NCBI GenBank assembly: GCA_947493255.1
Contig: CANLQK010000002.1
Coordinates: forward strand, 310,001 to 374,000
Direction of reading: 5' to 3'
Origin: an uncultured Paracoccaceae bacterium
Lineage (GTDB): Bacteria; Pseudomonadota; Alphaproteobacteria; Rhodobacterales; Rhodobacteraceae
DNA length: 64,000 nt
Below, piece by piece: positions 37,817-45,721 of this stretch (positions are counted from its first letter, which is position 1; each line of letters starts with the position of its first letter). Position numbers and translations under genes: made by a program. The notes under the pieces were generated by a model, which was given only the letters and a program-made list of their open reading frames with translations, had not been told where the DNA came from and searched no databases.

Positions 37817-38797
37817 ATGAAGCGCTGGGCAGGACATTTGAAAATCGCGATTGCGGCGGCAGCCGTGTTTGCCAATTCGACAGCCATTAACGCATCCCCT
37901 TTGCCGCCGGAAATCCCCCAGTGGCTTGAGCAGCATATGGGGACGGGCGAAGGGCAGATAACACCGGTTGTTTTGGAGCGTGCGCGAGACCTGTATCGTC
38001 AGCAGGTGCGCCGATCGCGGGTGCAGAACCCGTGCTATATGGCAATGGATGCAACGCGCCCTAGCACGGCGTCAAACGGTCGACCCGCAGAGCGCTATTA
38101 CATCATTTGCGAAGAACAGCAGTCGTTTCGGGCGGTGTCTTCGGGCTATGGGAGCGGGCGCGAGCTGCCAGAGGCAAACTTTAGAAATGGCCGCGAATGT
38201 GCACGGCATTTCAGCAATGCGCTGGATTCAAACCTGACGATGGGGGGCTCTTACCTGACGGCAGAGGCGCGGACATCACATAAGGGGTATTACGAGCAAG
38301 GCGGGCAGTCCGTGCCGTTTAACCGGACGTTTCTTGTGTTTGACGGAATGGGCGAGACGTCCAATGCCCGTGATCGCGCCATTGGCGGGCATATGGCAAC
38401 GTTTCATCGGACGCAGTGCCTGATGAGCGCGCCAAACAGCCCCCATGCAAACGAGAGCGGTTTTGTGCGGTTCGGGCGTTTGGTGGATTATTCCAGTGGT
38501 CGCAGTAATGGGTGCACCACATGGACCGAGGATGTGTCTGACCAGATCATTTCTTTGGTCGATGGCAATAGGACGACCCTGTATATCTATCCTGAATCGC
38601 GTGACATTAACGCTGTGGCGACGGCTGTGAGCAACGGAGTGCCGTTGTCGCAAGAAGGCCTATATTGGAATTCGTCCTGCCTAAGCCAAATCGGTGCGCC
38701 ACGGTTTTGGCCCAAACGGAGGCTTGAACCAATTATCCGACGTTGGCGCAGGTCGCTGCCGTCGCAGCCCGCAAGTGAATTGCCGATCTGCCAGTAG
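37817..38797 (+). CDS. Murein L,D-transpeptidase-like protein (YkuD_2 type)
   Basis: 326 residues with a signal peptide (about 1-27). The conserved features of the YkuD_2 group are seen: the CEEQQSFRAVSSGYGSGR strand, a GGSYLTAE segment, HKGYY, NARDRAIGGHMATF and GRSNGCTTW, in which the cysteine would be the catalytic residue. Such enzymes form 3-3 cross-links or anchor proteins to peptidoglycan. Activity is inferred from the cysteine motif only. The C-terminal 60 residues are basic and proline/arginine-rich. It is followed by a terminator. Confidence 0.65.
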   Translation: MKRWAGHLKIAIAAAAVFANSTAINASPLPPEIPQWLEQHMGTGEGQITPVVLERARDLYRQQVRRSRVQNPCYMAMDATRPSTASNGRPAERYYIICEEQQSFRAVSSGYGSGRELPEANFRNGRECARHFSNALDSNLTMGGSYLTAEARTSHKGYYEQGGQSVPFNRTFLVFDGMGETSNARDRAIGGHMATFHRTQCLMSAPNSPHANESGFVRFGRLVDYSSGRSNGCTTWTEDVSDQIISLVDGNRTTLYIYPESRDINAVATAVSNGVPLSQEGLYWNSSCLSQIGAPRFWPKRRLEPIIRRWRRSLPSQPASELPICQ

Positions 38798-38828
38798 TGT
38801 CGCCCTAAGTTGGCCAGTGCTGTTAAGA

Positions 38829-38864
38829 AAAAGGCGCCCCGATGAAGGGGCGCCTTTTGTTTTT
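38829..38864. terminator. Bidirectional terminator between convergent genes
   Basis: AAAAGGCGCCCC (38829-38840) pairs with GGGGCGCCTTTT (38847-38858), followed by GTTTTT. T-rich and A-rich flanks on both sides suit both strands. Confidence 0.85.
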
Positions 38865-38910
38865 GATAAGCCTCACGGAGTGCAAACCGCTGGGCGTCTG
38901 TTCGCCAGAA

Positions 38911-40989
38911 TTAATCGGCGGAGATCAAGCCCATGGATTCCAGTTTCAGCAGAACCTGATGCGCACAGTTGTCGACGTCGACGTTTTCAGTTTCTACAAC
39001 CAGTTCGGCGTTCGTTGGAACGTCATATGGGTCGGAGATACCTGTGAACTCTTTGATTTTGCCTTCGCGGGCCAATTTGTAGAGACCTTTACGATCGCGA
39101 CGTTCGCACTCTTCGATGGATGTTGCGACGTGGACTTCGACGAATGCACCGAAACCTTCGATGTCTTCACGAACCGCGCGACGTGTTGTTGCGTAAGGTG
39201 CGATAGGTGCACAGATCGCGATGCCACCGTTTTTGGTGATTTCGGATGCAACGTAGCCGATGCGACGGATGTTCAGATCGCGGTGCTCTTTAGAGAAACC
39301 GAGTTCGGAGGACAGGTTTTTGCGAACCAAGTCACCATCCAGAAGCGTCACAGGGCGGCCGCCCATTTCCATCAGTTTCACCATCAAAGCGTTGGCGATT
39401 GTGGATTTGCCGGAACCGGAGAAGCCTGTGAAGAAGACTGTGAAGCCTTGCTTGTTGCGTGGCGGTTTTGTGCGACGCAGTTCTTTCACGACCTCTGGGA
39501 AAGAGAACCATTCTGGGATTTCCAGACCTTCGGCCAAACGGCGACGCAGTTCTGTACCAGAGATGTTGAGGATCGTGACGTCGTCTTTGTCTTTGATCTC
39601 ATCGATGGCTTCATACTGCGCGCGTTCGTCAACCCAAACCATGTGTTTGAAGTCGACCATTTCGATGCCCATTTCTTCTTGGTGAGCACGGAACAATTCT
39701 TGGGCGTCGTATGGGCCGTAGAAGTCTTCACCCTGAGAGTTGGAACCTGGGCCAGCGTGGTCACGGCCAACGATGAAGTGTGTACAGCCGTGGTTCGCAC
39801 GGATCAGGCCGTGCCAAACAGCTTCGCGTGGGCCAGCCATACGCATAGCAAGGTTCAGCAAAGACATGGATGTTGTGGACTGTGGGTACTTGTCCAGAAC
39901 GGCTTCGTAGCAGCGAACGCGTGTGAAGTGGTCAACGTCGCCCGGTTTTGTGAGGCCCACAACTGGGTGGATCAACAGGTTGGCCTGTGCTTCGCGTGCG
40001 GCGCGGAATGTCAGTTCTTGGTGCGCGCGGTGCAGTGGGTTACGTGTTTGGAACGCAACCACTTTGCGCCAGCCCATTTTGCGGAAGTAGGCGCGCAATT
40101 CGTTTGGCGTGTCGCGACGTGCGCGGAAGTCATAGTGTACTGGCTGTTGGATGCCTGTCACTGGGCCGCCGAGATAGATTTTGCCAGCTTGGTTGTGCAG
40201 GTAGTTGACGGCTGGGTGTGCGTCGTCGTCAGCACCGAATACTTTTTCAGCTTCTTTTGCCTTGTTTGGCTCCCAACGGTCGGTGACCGTCATTGTCGCC
40301 AAAATCACGCCTTCTTGGTCGCGCAGGGCGATGTCTTGGCCGATTTCCAGGGATGCTGCGTAGTCTTCGGATACGTCCAAAGTGATTGGCATTGGCCAAA
40401 GTTCGCCCGTTGTAAGGCGCATGTTGTCAACGACACCGTCGTAGTCTGCTTCGGTCAAGAACCCTTTGAGTGGGTTGAAGCCACCGTTCATCAGCAATTC
40501 AAGATCGCAGATCTGACGCGGGGACAGGTCGTGGGACACTAGGTCTGCCGCTTCTACTTTCAGCTTTTGTGCGCTTTCATGAGAAACATAAAGCTCTGGG
40601 ATTGGGGAAAGGTTGTTTTCCATTAATTTGGTCCTGTTATTTAAAGACATAAGGCCCGAAGCTGATCCGGTGAGTTCTGCGTGCAGAGCATCGTATTCGG
40701 ACAGTTTGCGGGCGAGGAATTGCGTGGTGAGGCGGTTTTTTTCGCCAGCCCCACGGGCGGTGATTTCGTAGGCATAGCGAGCCCGTTTGTCGGCCCCGCT
40801 ATGGTCGGTGATTTTGATGAACTTCGCATCGGCCGCTTGTTTGAGGAGTGCGTTCAGGCGGCCGAGGGATACGCCAATTGCCTGCGCGGTCACACGCTGG
40901 GACGCCTCGGGGGCGATTTCCAGCTGACGGAGCAGACGGAAAAGCTGGTCTTCCTGCTCGGTTGTGATTTTTGCGGGCGACATTGCCAT
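38911..40989 (-). CDS. EPS-type MarR helix-turn-helix in frame with sulfate adenylyltransferase/APS kinase
   Basis: One open frame of 692 codons. Residues 1-110 are a winged helix-turn-helix like the EPS-associated MarR regulators (EDQLFRLLRQLEIAPEASQ, VSLGRLNALLKQ, YEITARGAGEKNRLTTQFL). Residues about 123-505 are ATP sulfurylase with QTRNPLHRAHQ and VGRDHAGPG; about 510-692 are APS kinase with P-loop GFSGSGKST and LDGDLVR. The enzyme makes PAPS from sulfate and ATP. Met123 (ATG at 40623) starts the usual family N-terminus ENNLSPIPELYV and has AGGA 8 bases upstream, so a separate enzyme could be translated from it. No stop codon separates the two parts. Two palindromes upstream suggest self-regulation. 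The enzyme identity is certain; whether the fusion is made is not. Confidence 0.9.
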   Translation of the reverse strand: MAMSPAKITTEQEDQLFRLLRQLEIAPEASQRVTAQAIGVSLGRLNALLKQAADAKFIKITDHSGADKRARYAYEITARGAGEKNRLTTQFLARKLSEYDALHAELTGSASGLMSLNNRTKLMENNLSPIPELYVSHESAQKLKVEAADLVSHDLSPRQICDLELLMNGGFNPLKGFLTEADYDGVVDNMRLTTGELWPMPITLDVSEDYAASLEIGQDIALRDQEGVILATMTVTDRWEPNKAKEAEKVFGADDDAHPAVNYLHNQAGKIYLGGPVTGIQQPVHYDFRARRDTPNELRAYFRKMGWRKVVAFQTRNPLHRAHQELTFRAAREAQANLLIHPVVGLTKPGDVDHFTRVRCYEAVLDKYPQSTTSMSLLNLAMRMAGPREAVWHGLIRANHGCTHFIVGRDHAGPGSNSQGEDFYGPYDAQELFRAHQEEMGIEMVDFKHMVWVDERAQYEAIDEIKDKDDVTILNISGTELRRRLAEGLEIPEWFSFPEVVKELRRTKPPRNKQGFTVFFTGFSGSGKSTIANALMVKLMEMGGRPVTLLDGDLVRKNLSSELGFSKEHRDLNIRRIGYVASEITKNGGIAICAPIAPYATTRRAVREDIEGFGAFVEVHVATSIEECERRDRKGLYKLAREGKIKEFTGISDPYDVPTNAELVVETENVDVDNCAHQVLLKLESMGLISAD

Positions 40990-41019
40990 AGATAGATACT
41001 CGGTAAGCGACTCAGTGTT

Positions 41020-41070
41020 TGTTCAGACGTGAACATAGTGGGAAAGTTTGTTCACGCAAGAACAAACTTT
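41020..41070 (-). promoter_or_regulatory. Two TGTTC-N6-GAACA operator-like palindromes
   Basis: TGTTC-N6-GAACA occurs at 41020-41035 and 41049-41064, centres 29 bp apart. The second extends to a perfect 11-bp inverted repeat, AAAGTTTGTTC/GAACAAACTTT (41043-41070). They lie 30-80 bp upstream of the helix-turn-helix start and are likely binding sites for it or another dimeric regulator. Confidence 0.65.
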
Positions 41071-41180
41071 TCGGTTGCGCGGATATCCGCGACTTTGTCT
41101 GCGCGACGGCATCTATTCGAGGATTGGGAATCGCAAACTGAGCGGTGGGTGCTCCGTTGATCTATCTAGACGTGTCGCAG

Positions 41181-41741
41181 TTATTCGTATTGCTCAAAAA
41201 TTGGATCATTCAAAGGGAGCTCGGTATGCGTTTCTTCGGCTAAATAGAACAATGTGAGCAGGGCGTCATTTGCGTCGCCAAACGTATCAATTAGCTGACG
41301 CAGATCCAAGTGGTCCAAGGGTAAAGCGAGTGAAATTGAAACGGCATTCAGATGGCTAAGTAAGTCCGGATAGCGCCAAGGCAAACGCCATTCTAAATAG
41401 AATGGTTCTTCTTGTATCTCACTTTCTTTCGGAAGAAGCGAAATGCTTGTGTCTAGTACAGCTGAAACAAGTTGGATTTCATGAATGATGCACCCACGAG
41501 TTTTTTCTGGTTGATCAAGTTTAGCATAGCAAAAGCTAAATGCTCTTTCAAAGCAACCACTTCGGAGATCACCTATGACCTGTAAATCGGCGTCACTGGC
41601 GGAGGCAAAGCACGAGACCAAATTGTAGTCGACGTCTTCATCTGGGGCAAATGGTTGAATGTCAGCGACTACATGCCATGGGTACGCGCAGGCTAGCCCA
41701 ATCAGGCTAGCTCTTAAGCGCGTTTCCCAGAATTTTTTCAT
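41181..41741 (-). CDS. Unrecognised exported cysteine-containing protein
   Basis: 186 residues. A probable signal peptide or anchor (about 1-26) precedes DIQPFAPDEDVDYNLV. Four cysteines at about positions 44, 63, 71 and 84 (VSCFA, SGCFERAFSFCYAK, RGCIIHE) may form two disulfides, giving a faint likeness to small periplasmic lysozyme-inhibitor-type proteins; I do not regard that as an identification. The remaining half is acidic and leucine-rich. The ATG overlaps the trxB stop (TAATG), so it is translated with thioredoxin reductase. Confidence 0.6.
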   Translation of the reverse strand: MKKFWETRLRASLIGLACAYPWHVVADIQPFAPDEDVDYNLVSCFASASDADLQVIGDLRSGCFERAFSFCYAKLDQPEKTRGCIIHEIQLVSAVLDTSISLLPKESEIQEEPFYLEWRLPWRYPDLLSHLNAVSISLALPLDHLDLRQLIDTFGDANDALLTLFYLAEETHTELPLNDPIFEQYE

Positions 41742-42682
41742 TACTCTTGTTCAGCCAACCAACGTTCGGCTTCGAGCGCGGCCATGCAACCCATGCCGGC
41801 AGATGTGACAGCTTGGCGGTATTTGTGGTCGGTCAGATCGCCAGCGGCGTAGACACCCGGGATGGATGTTTCGGTGCTGTCGGGTTTGGTGACAACATAG
41901 CCGCCCATGTGGGTTTCGAGCGTATCTTTGACCAATTCGTTGGCGGGCGCGTGGCCGATGGCGATGAAGACGCCCTTACAAGGCAGATCGGTGATTTCAC
42001 CGGTCTTGGTGTGTTTGACCTTAACGCCTTCAACGCCCTTGGGATTGTCTGTCCCGTAGACTTCTTCGATTTCGTGGAACCACAGGGTTTCGATCTTTGG
42101 GTTCTTCATCAGGCGGTCTTCGAGGATTTTTTCGGAACGCAACTCATCACGACGGTGCACCAATGTGACCTTGGATGCGAAGTTGGTGAGGAAAAGCGCC
42201 TCTTCCACAGCTGTGTTGCCGCCGCCGACGACAACGATTTCCATGCCGCGGTAAAAGAAGCCGTCGCAAGTTGCACAGGCAGAAACGCCGAACCCTTTGA
42301 AGGCTTCTTCGGACGGAAGGCCGAGCCATTTGGCACGTGCGCCTGTGGCGAGGATGATCGCGTCGGCCTCGTAAACCGTGCCGCTATCGGATTGGCAAAC
42401 GAAGGGGCGTTTGGAGAAATCGACAGAGGAGATGATGTCGCCAATGATTTCACAGCCCATTGCGCGGGCGTGGGCCTCCATGCGGACCATCAGGTCGGGG
42501 CCTTGAACGTGGCTGTCACCAGGCCAGTTTTCGACTTCGGTTGTTGTCGTTAGCTGACCGCCCGGTTCGATGCCTTGCACAAGGATGGGTTCTAACATCG
42601 CGCGACTTGCATAGACGCCTGCGGTGTAGCCCGCGGGGCCGGAGCCGATGATGAGTACTTTGGTTTTGCGCGTTTCGGCCAT
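41741..42682 (-). CDS. trxB: Thioredoxin-disulfide reductase
   Basis: 313 residues. The FAD-binding GSGPAGYTAGVYASRA is at the N-terminus, the redox CATC motif near residue 138, the NADPH site VVGGGNTAVEEA near residue 155, and the C-terminal FAD loop GVYAAGDLTDHKYRQAVTSAGMGC. It reduces thioredoxin with NADPH, which in turn can serve the PAPS-type CysH encoded nearby. The start is divergent from the Lrp-type regulator, and the stop overlaps the start of the next gene. Confidence 0.97.
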   Translation of the reverse strand: MAETRKTKVLIIGSGPAGYTAGVYASRAMLEPILVQGIEPGGQLTTTTEVENWPGDSHVQGPDLMVRMEAHARAMGCEIIGDIISSVDFSKRPFVCQSDSGTVYEADAIILATGARAKWLGLPSEEAFKGFGVSACATCDGFFYRGMEIVVVGGGNTAVEEALFLTNFASKVTLVHRRDELRSEKILEDRLMKNPKIETLWFHEIEEVYGTDNPKGVEGVKVKHTKTGEITDLPCKGVFIAIGHAPANELVKDTLETHMGGYVVTKPDSTETSIPGVYAAGDLTDHKYRQAVTSAGMGCMAALEAERWLAEQE

Positions 42683-42778
42683 GTCAGAATCCTCTTTGAT
42701 TTGCCTTTCATATACGCGGGCATTGAGGGGGGTAAAAGGGGCATCGCGGTGCTGTGATGGTACGAAAGGTTGTTGCGG

Positions 42779-42791
42779 ATATTTGAAATAT
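42779..42791. promoter_or_regulatory. AT-rich palindrome between trxB and the Lrp gene
   Basis: ATATTT-G-AAATAT is a perfect 6-bp inverted repeat in the 171-bp divergent region. Lrp/AsnC proteins prefer such AT-rich palindromes, so self-regulation or control of trxB is possible. Confidence 0.35.
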
Positions 42792-42853
42792 TGTTGCGCG
42801 CAGCATCACTGTCACGTATGGATTGTGATGAAATTTAGGGGACCTGCGCAACG

Positions 42854-43354
42854 ATGCCTGGACAAAAGCTAGACGAGATTGACCGGATGATCCTTGCAGA
42901 GCTGCAGGCTGATGGTCGCATGACAAACGTAGAGCTGGCCAAGCGGGTTGGTATTTCTGCACCTCCATGCCTTCGACGCGTTCGCACACTAGAGGAACAG
43001 GGGTTTGTGCGCGGATACCATGCAGATGTGAACGCCCGCGAATTGGGGTTTGAAGTGCAGGTGTTTGCGATGGTCGGTTTGGTCAGTCAGGCCGAGGTTG
43101 ACCTGAGCGCGTTTGAGGCGAAATGCCAAGACTGGCCGCTGGTTCGCGAATGTCACATGCTGAACGGCGAAGTCGATTTCATTTTGAAGTGCGTGGCGCC
43201 CGATTTGCGTACATTCCAGAATTTCCTGACCGAAGATCTTACGGCCGCTGACAATGTGGCAAGCGTTAAGACGTCATTGGTTATTCGCGGTGCGAAAGAC
43301 GAACCAGGCGTGCCATTTGATGTGTTGGAAGAACGGTTGGCGCAGGACGCATAG
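42854..43354 (+). CDS. Lrp/AsnC family transcriptional regulator
   Basis: 166 residues. The N-terminal helix-turn-helix is LDEIDRMILAELQADGRMTNVELAKRVGISAPPCLRRVRTLEEQGFVRGYHA, and the C-terminal RAM domain follows with VFAMVGLVSQ, VRECHMLNGEVDFILKCVAPDL and the SVKTSLVIR strand. Such proteins form dimers and octamers and sense amino acids. The target is unknown; the divergent trxB promoter is a candidate. The gene is alone on its strand. Confidence 0.93.
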   Translation: MPGQKLDEIDRMILAELQADGRMTNVELAKRVGISAPPCLRRVRTLEEQGFVRGYHADVNARELGFEVQVFAMVGLVSQAEVDLSAFEAKCQDWPLVRECHMLNGEVDFILKCVAPDLRTFQNFLTEDLTAADNVASVKTSLVIRGAKDEPGVPFDVLEERLAQDA

Positions 43355-43370
43355 CCCCGCGCCAAAGTAT

Positions 43371-44165
43371 TTAGGCGACGATGCCGAAATCTAAATCATG
43401 CAGCGACATGCGCGGGTGCATCAGCATCCCGAAATCTTCGATGCGGTCAACGTGCGGGAACAGGCTGAGGTAGAGCGCCAACATGTCACCGCGCAAACCC
43501 AATTGGTGACGCGCACCGGGGTTATGGCTGTCGATTTCGACCCCGTTTACGGCAATACGTTCATGCACATCGAACCCCAGTTGAAAAGCTTGCACCGAAG
43601 TTGGCGGCTGGAGTTCGACGATGTTCACGCCGTCTACAAAATCTAGGGCCGGAACAAAGGCGGCGCTGTGACCGATACGTTCTAATGTAGGCGAGCGATG
43701 GTAAAGTCGCGCCGATGGCCCGAGCAACAGGTCAGGCATAGGGCGCCCGATACCTAAAGCGTCTGCCGAAACGCGGATCAGTTTACCAGAAGTTACATTT
43801 TGGTCAGGCGAACTTGGGGTGATCGTCATTGCACCACGCCATTTCACCGTCTGAAAACCATGGGTTACGGTCATAACCTGATCGCCTGGCAAGATGTCTT
43901 CGATGGCCTTTGTACCACGATTGGTTTTCAATAACCCGCCACGTGCAATTGCGCCAAAGCTGTCTTCGAACGCTGGGTGTGCCGGTGCAATACGGGAAAA
44001 ATCGTCAATGTCGCCATTGGGAAGAAGATGGACGATCTCGTATCTGCGCATAAGAGGCTGGGTGCGCTGAGATCGTCCCTCTGTCTGAGAAACCCGGCCT
44101 GAGGAAACCGGAGCTTTGAATTTCGCCACCGCGAGGCCTGCGGCGGATGGTAGGGTCTTAGTCAT
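43371..44165 (-). CDS. Hint-domain protein lacking the N-terminal cysteine
   Basis: 264 residues. A basic N-terminal 75 residues precede a Hint (hedgehog/intein) domain: ARGGLLKTNRGTKAIEDILPGDQVMTVTHGFQTVKWRG, then LIRVSADALGIGRPMPDLLLGPSARLYHRS, AFQLGFDVHERIAVNGVEIDSHNPG. In related Rhodobacteraceae proteins the domain begins CFARGT; here the cysteine position is alanine, so autoprocessing by cysteine is unlikely. The function is unknown. The gene stands alone, convergent with the Lrp gene. Confidence 0.8.
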   Translation of the reverse strand: MTKTLPSAAGLAVAKFKAPVSSGRVSQTEGRSQRTQPLMRRYEIVHLLPNGDIDDFSRIAPAHPAFEDSFGAIARGGLLKTNRGTKAIEDILPGDQVMTVTHGFQTVKWRGAMTITPSSPDQNVTSGKLIRVSADALGIGRPMPDLLLGPSARLYHRSPTLERIGHSAAFVPALDFVDGVNIVELQPPTSVQAFQLGFDVHERIAVNGVEIDSHNPGARHQLGLRGDMLALYLSLFPHVDRIEDFGMLMHPRMSLHDLDFGIVA

Positions 44166-44521
44166 GCGAACACCAATTCTTGGTTGTCACATCATCTGTC
44201 GGCCCCCACCGACAACATCTGAGGAGAGTTGTTATTTCCTGAAATGTGACCGAAAGGGGCGTTTGCCGTCAAACTTTTCCGAAATTTCCCCATTTACCAC
44301 GACCAATCCAACCAAAATGGCGTGGATTGTTTATCGAGTGACAACAAGGCTGCCACATTCTGCGCCGAATCTTGGCGCGGTGGAGGGGGGCATTCTGTGT
44401 TGAAACGAGAATCGCCGCCCCCTGAGAAACTCAGAAGAGGGCGGCGATTGTCTGGCTGGGGGAGGGCCAGCGAACCTATCGGCAGGGAGGAGCCCGATAG
44501 GTGTCAACTTTGTTATGCGGT
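44166..44521. other. Structured intergenic region
   Basis: This 356-bp stretch has no gene I can support. Besides the compound hairpin at 44410-44449, an 8-bp perfect stem CCTATCGG/CCGATAGG (44475-44482 and 44494-44501) lies just beyond the 55-residue gene's stop, so the minus-strand transcript passes through several stems. The part from 44166 to 44400 should carry the Hint gene promoter. Confidence 0.4.
44410..44449 (-). terminator. Compound hairpin, likely transcript end of the 55-aa gene
   Basis: AATCGCCGCCC (44410-44420) pairs with GGGCGGCGATT (44439-44449); an inner CTGAG/CTCAG stem sits between. On the minus strand it is followed by CTCGTTTC, a weak T-rich tail. Confidence 0.5.
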
Positions 44522-44689
44522 TTAAGCCGCTGGACGTACCGTGCGTGTCGATGCGTCTGCCAGTGCTGCGACAGCGCGGCGGCTCGCGTTAAAGGCTTGG
44601 CGACGCAGGCCGCGTTCCCAAGGCATTTTTGCTGTGCAGGCTTTTGCTTCTTCGTGTGTGGACTGGATCCAACGTGGTGTCTTCGTCAT
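44522..44689 (-). CDS. Small basic protein of unknown function (55 aa)
   Basis: A short gene shown by a good AGGAAAA site 4-10 bases before the ATG and by a protein with a non-random make-up: KTPRWIQSTHEEAKACTAKMPWERGLRRQAF, then ASRRAVAALADAS and TRTVRPAA. The MPWERGLRRxAF core recalls short conserved proteins of Rhodobacteraceae, from memory. It has no membrane segment and is strongly basic. Longer upstream frame (to 44884) would be low-complexity and lacks a site. Downstream stems probably end the transcript. Confidence 0.65.
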   Translation of the reverse strand: MTKTPRWIQSTHEEAKACTAKMPWERGLRRQAFNASRRAVAALADASTRTVRPAA

Positions 44690-44950
44690 GGGGTTTTCCT
44701 CATGTTTTGCTGTTGTGCTCGATACGAACAAGATGACGTTGCAAAGGGGCACGAGTTTGGCTGCAAAATGATTTCTTAAGGAAAGCGGTTGCCGCAGACA
44801 AAAGGAATGTGGCGTTTGGGGTAACCGCCCCAAGGGGGGTGTTTTGGGCTTAGAAAATAGGGTTTGTGAACAATCACGTTTCATTAACGGTGATTGTTTC
44901 GAAATGAGTCTGGCAGGATGGTGGCGGAGCTTGCCCCATTTGTGACCAGT

Positions 44951-45718
44951 TTAGCCCACGTTGCCCAAAGTAATTGCCGCAATCAGCCGCCCGTAGTCGG
45001 CTTCTTTGTTATGGGTGGTGCGACGGTAGCTATAGAATCGGTCTGGGTCGGAATAGGTACAGTGGTGTGTCCATTCCGCGTGTCCAACGCCTGCTTGGTT
45101 CAAACGGTGCAAACCGAGGGCCGGCAGGTCGAACATATACCGATCATCGGTTCCCTGCTGAAAGAACCGCGCGAAACTGGAGTCTTGGGCGATGAAGTCG
45201 TCGTAGAATTCGGGACCAACCTCGTAGGCGCGTTGGCTGATGGACGGCCCAATGACCGCGCAGATGTTGGCGCGAGAGGCCCCTAAGGCTTCCATTGCAT
45301 CAAGGGTGCTTTCCAGAACCCCGCCAAGCGCACCTTTCCAGCCGGCATGGGTTGCGCCGATGACGCCTGCATTGACGTCGGCAAACAGAACTGGCTGACA
45401 ATCCGCAGAAAGAACAGAGAGCGCGACACCGGGTGTAGACGTCACAAGGCCGTCTGCTTTGGGTTTGTCGGTTGAGGGTTCCGTGACCGTGATGACGTCG
45501 GCTGAATGGATTTGGTGCACGCCCATCAAGGCAGTGTGGGGCACATTCATAGCGTCGGCGACACGGTTCCGGTTTATGGTCACCGCCTCGTGCTGATCCG
45601 AGCTTCCAACGCCGCAATTCAATCCTTCGAATACGCCTGACGATGCACCGCCACGGCGGGTGAAGAACCCGTGGCGAAACGGGGACAGGGCATCAGAGGT
45701 GATAATTTCAAGCGTCAT
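44951..45718 (-). CDS. pgeF: Peptidoglycan editing factor PgeF (laccase-domain/YfiH)
   Basis: 255 residues. The family pattern is clear: HGFFTRRGGASSGVFEGLNCG, VHQIHSADVI, LSADCQPVLFAD and GATHAGWKGALGGVLE, with the Cys and His residues that bind zinc. PgeF removes misincorporated L-Ser from muropeptide precursors; older annotations call it polyphenol oxidase. It lies 3 bp after the NDUFAF7-like methyltransferase gene and forms a unit with that gene and lgt. Confidence 0.92.
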   Translation of the reverse strand: MTLEIITSDALSPFRHGFFTRRGGASSGVFEGLNCGVGSSDQHEAVTINRNRVADAMNVPHTALMGVHQIHSADVITVTEPSTDKPKADGLVTSTPGVALSVLSADCQPVLFADVNAGVIGATHAGWKGALGGVLESTLDAMEALGASRANICAVIGPSISQRAYEVGPEFYDDFIAQDSSFARFFQQGTDDRYMFDLPALGLHRLNQAGVGHAEWTHHCTYSDPDRFYSYRRTTHNKEADYGRLIAAITLGNVG

Positions 45719-45721
45719 AGT

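Noticed and set aside
38842-40542. 566-codon plus-strand frame over the sulfurylase-kinase gene
   Set aside because: Antisense shadow of a certain gene, with a biased Phe/Val/Cys composition.
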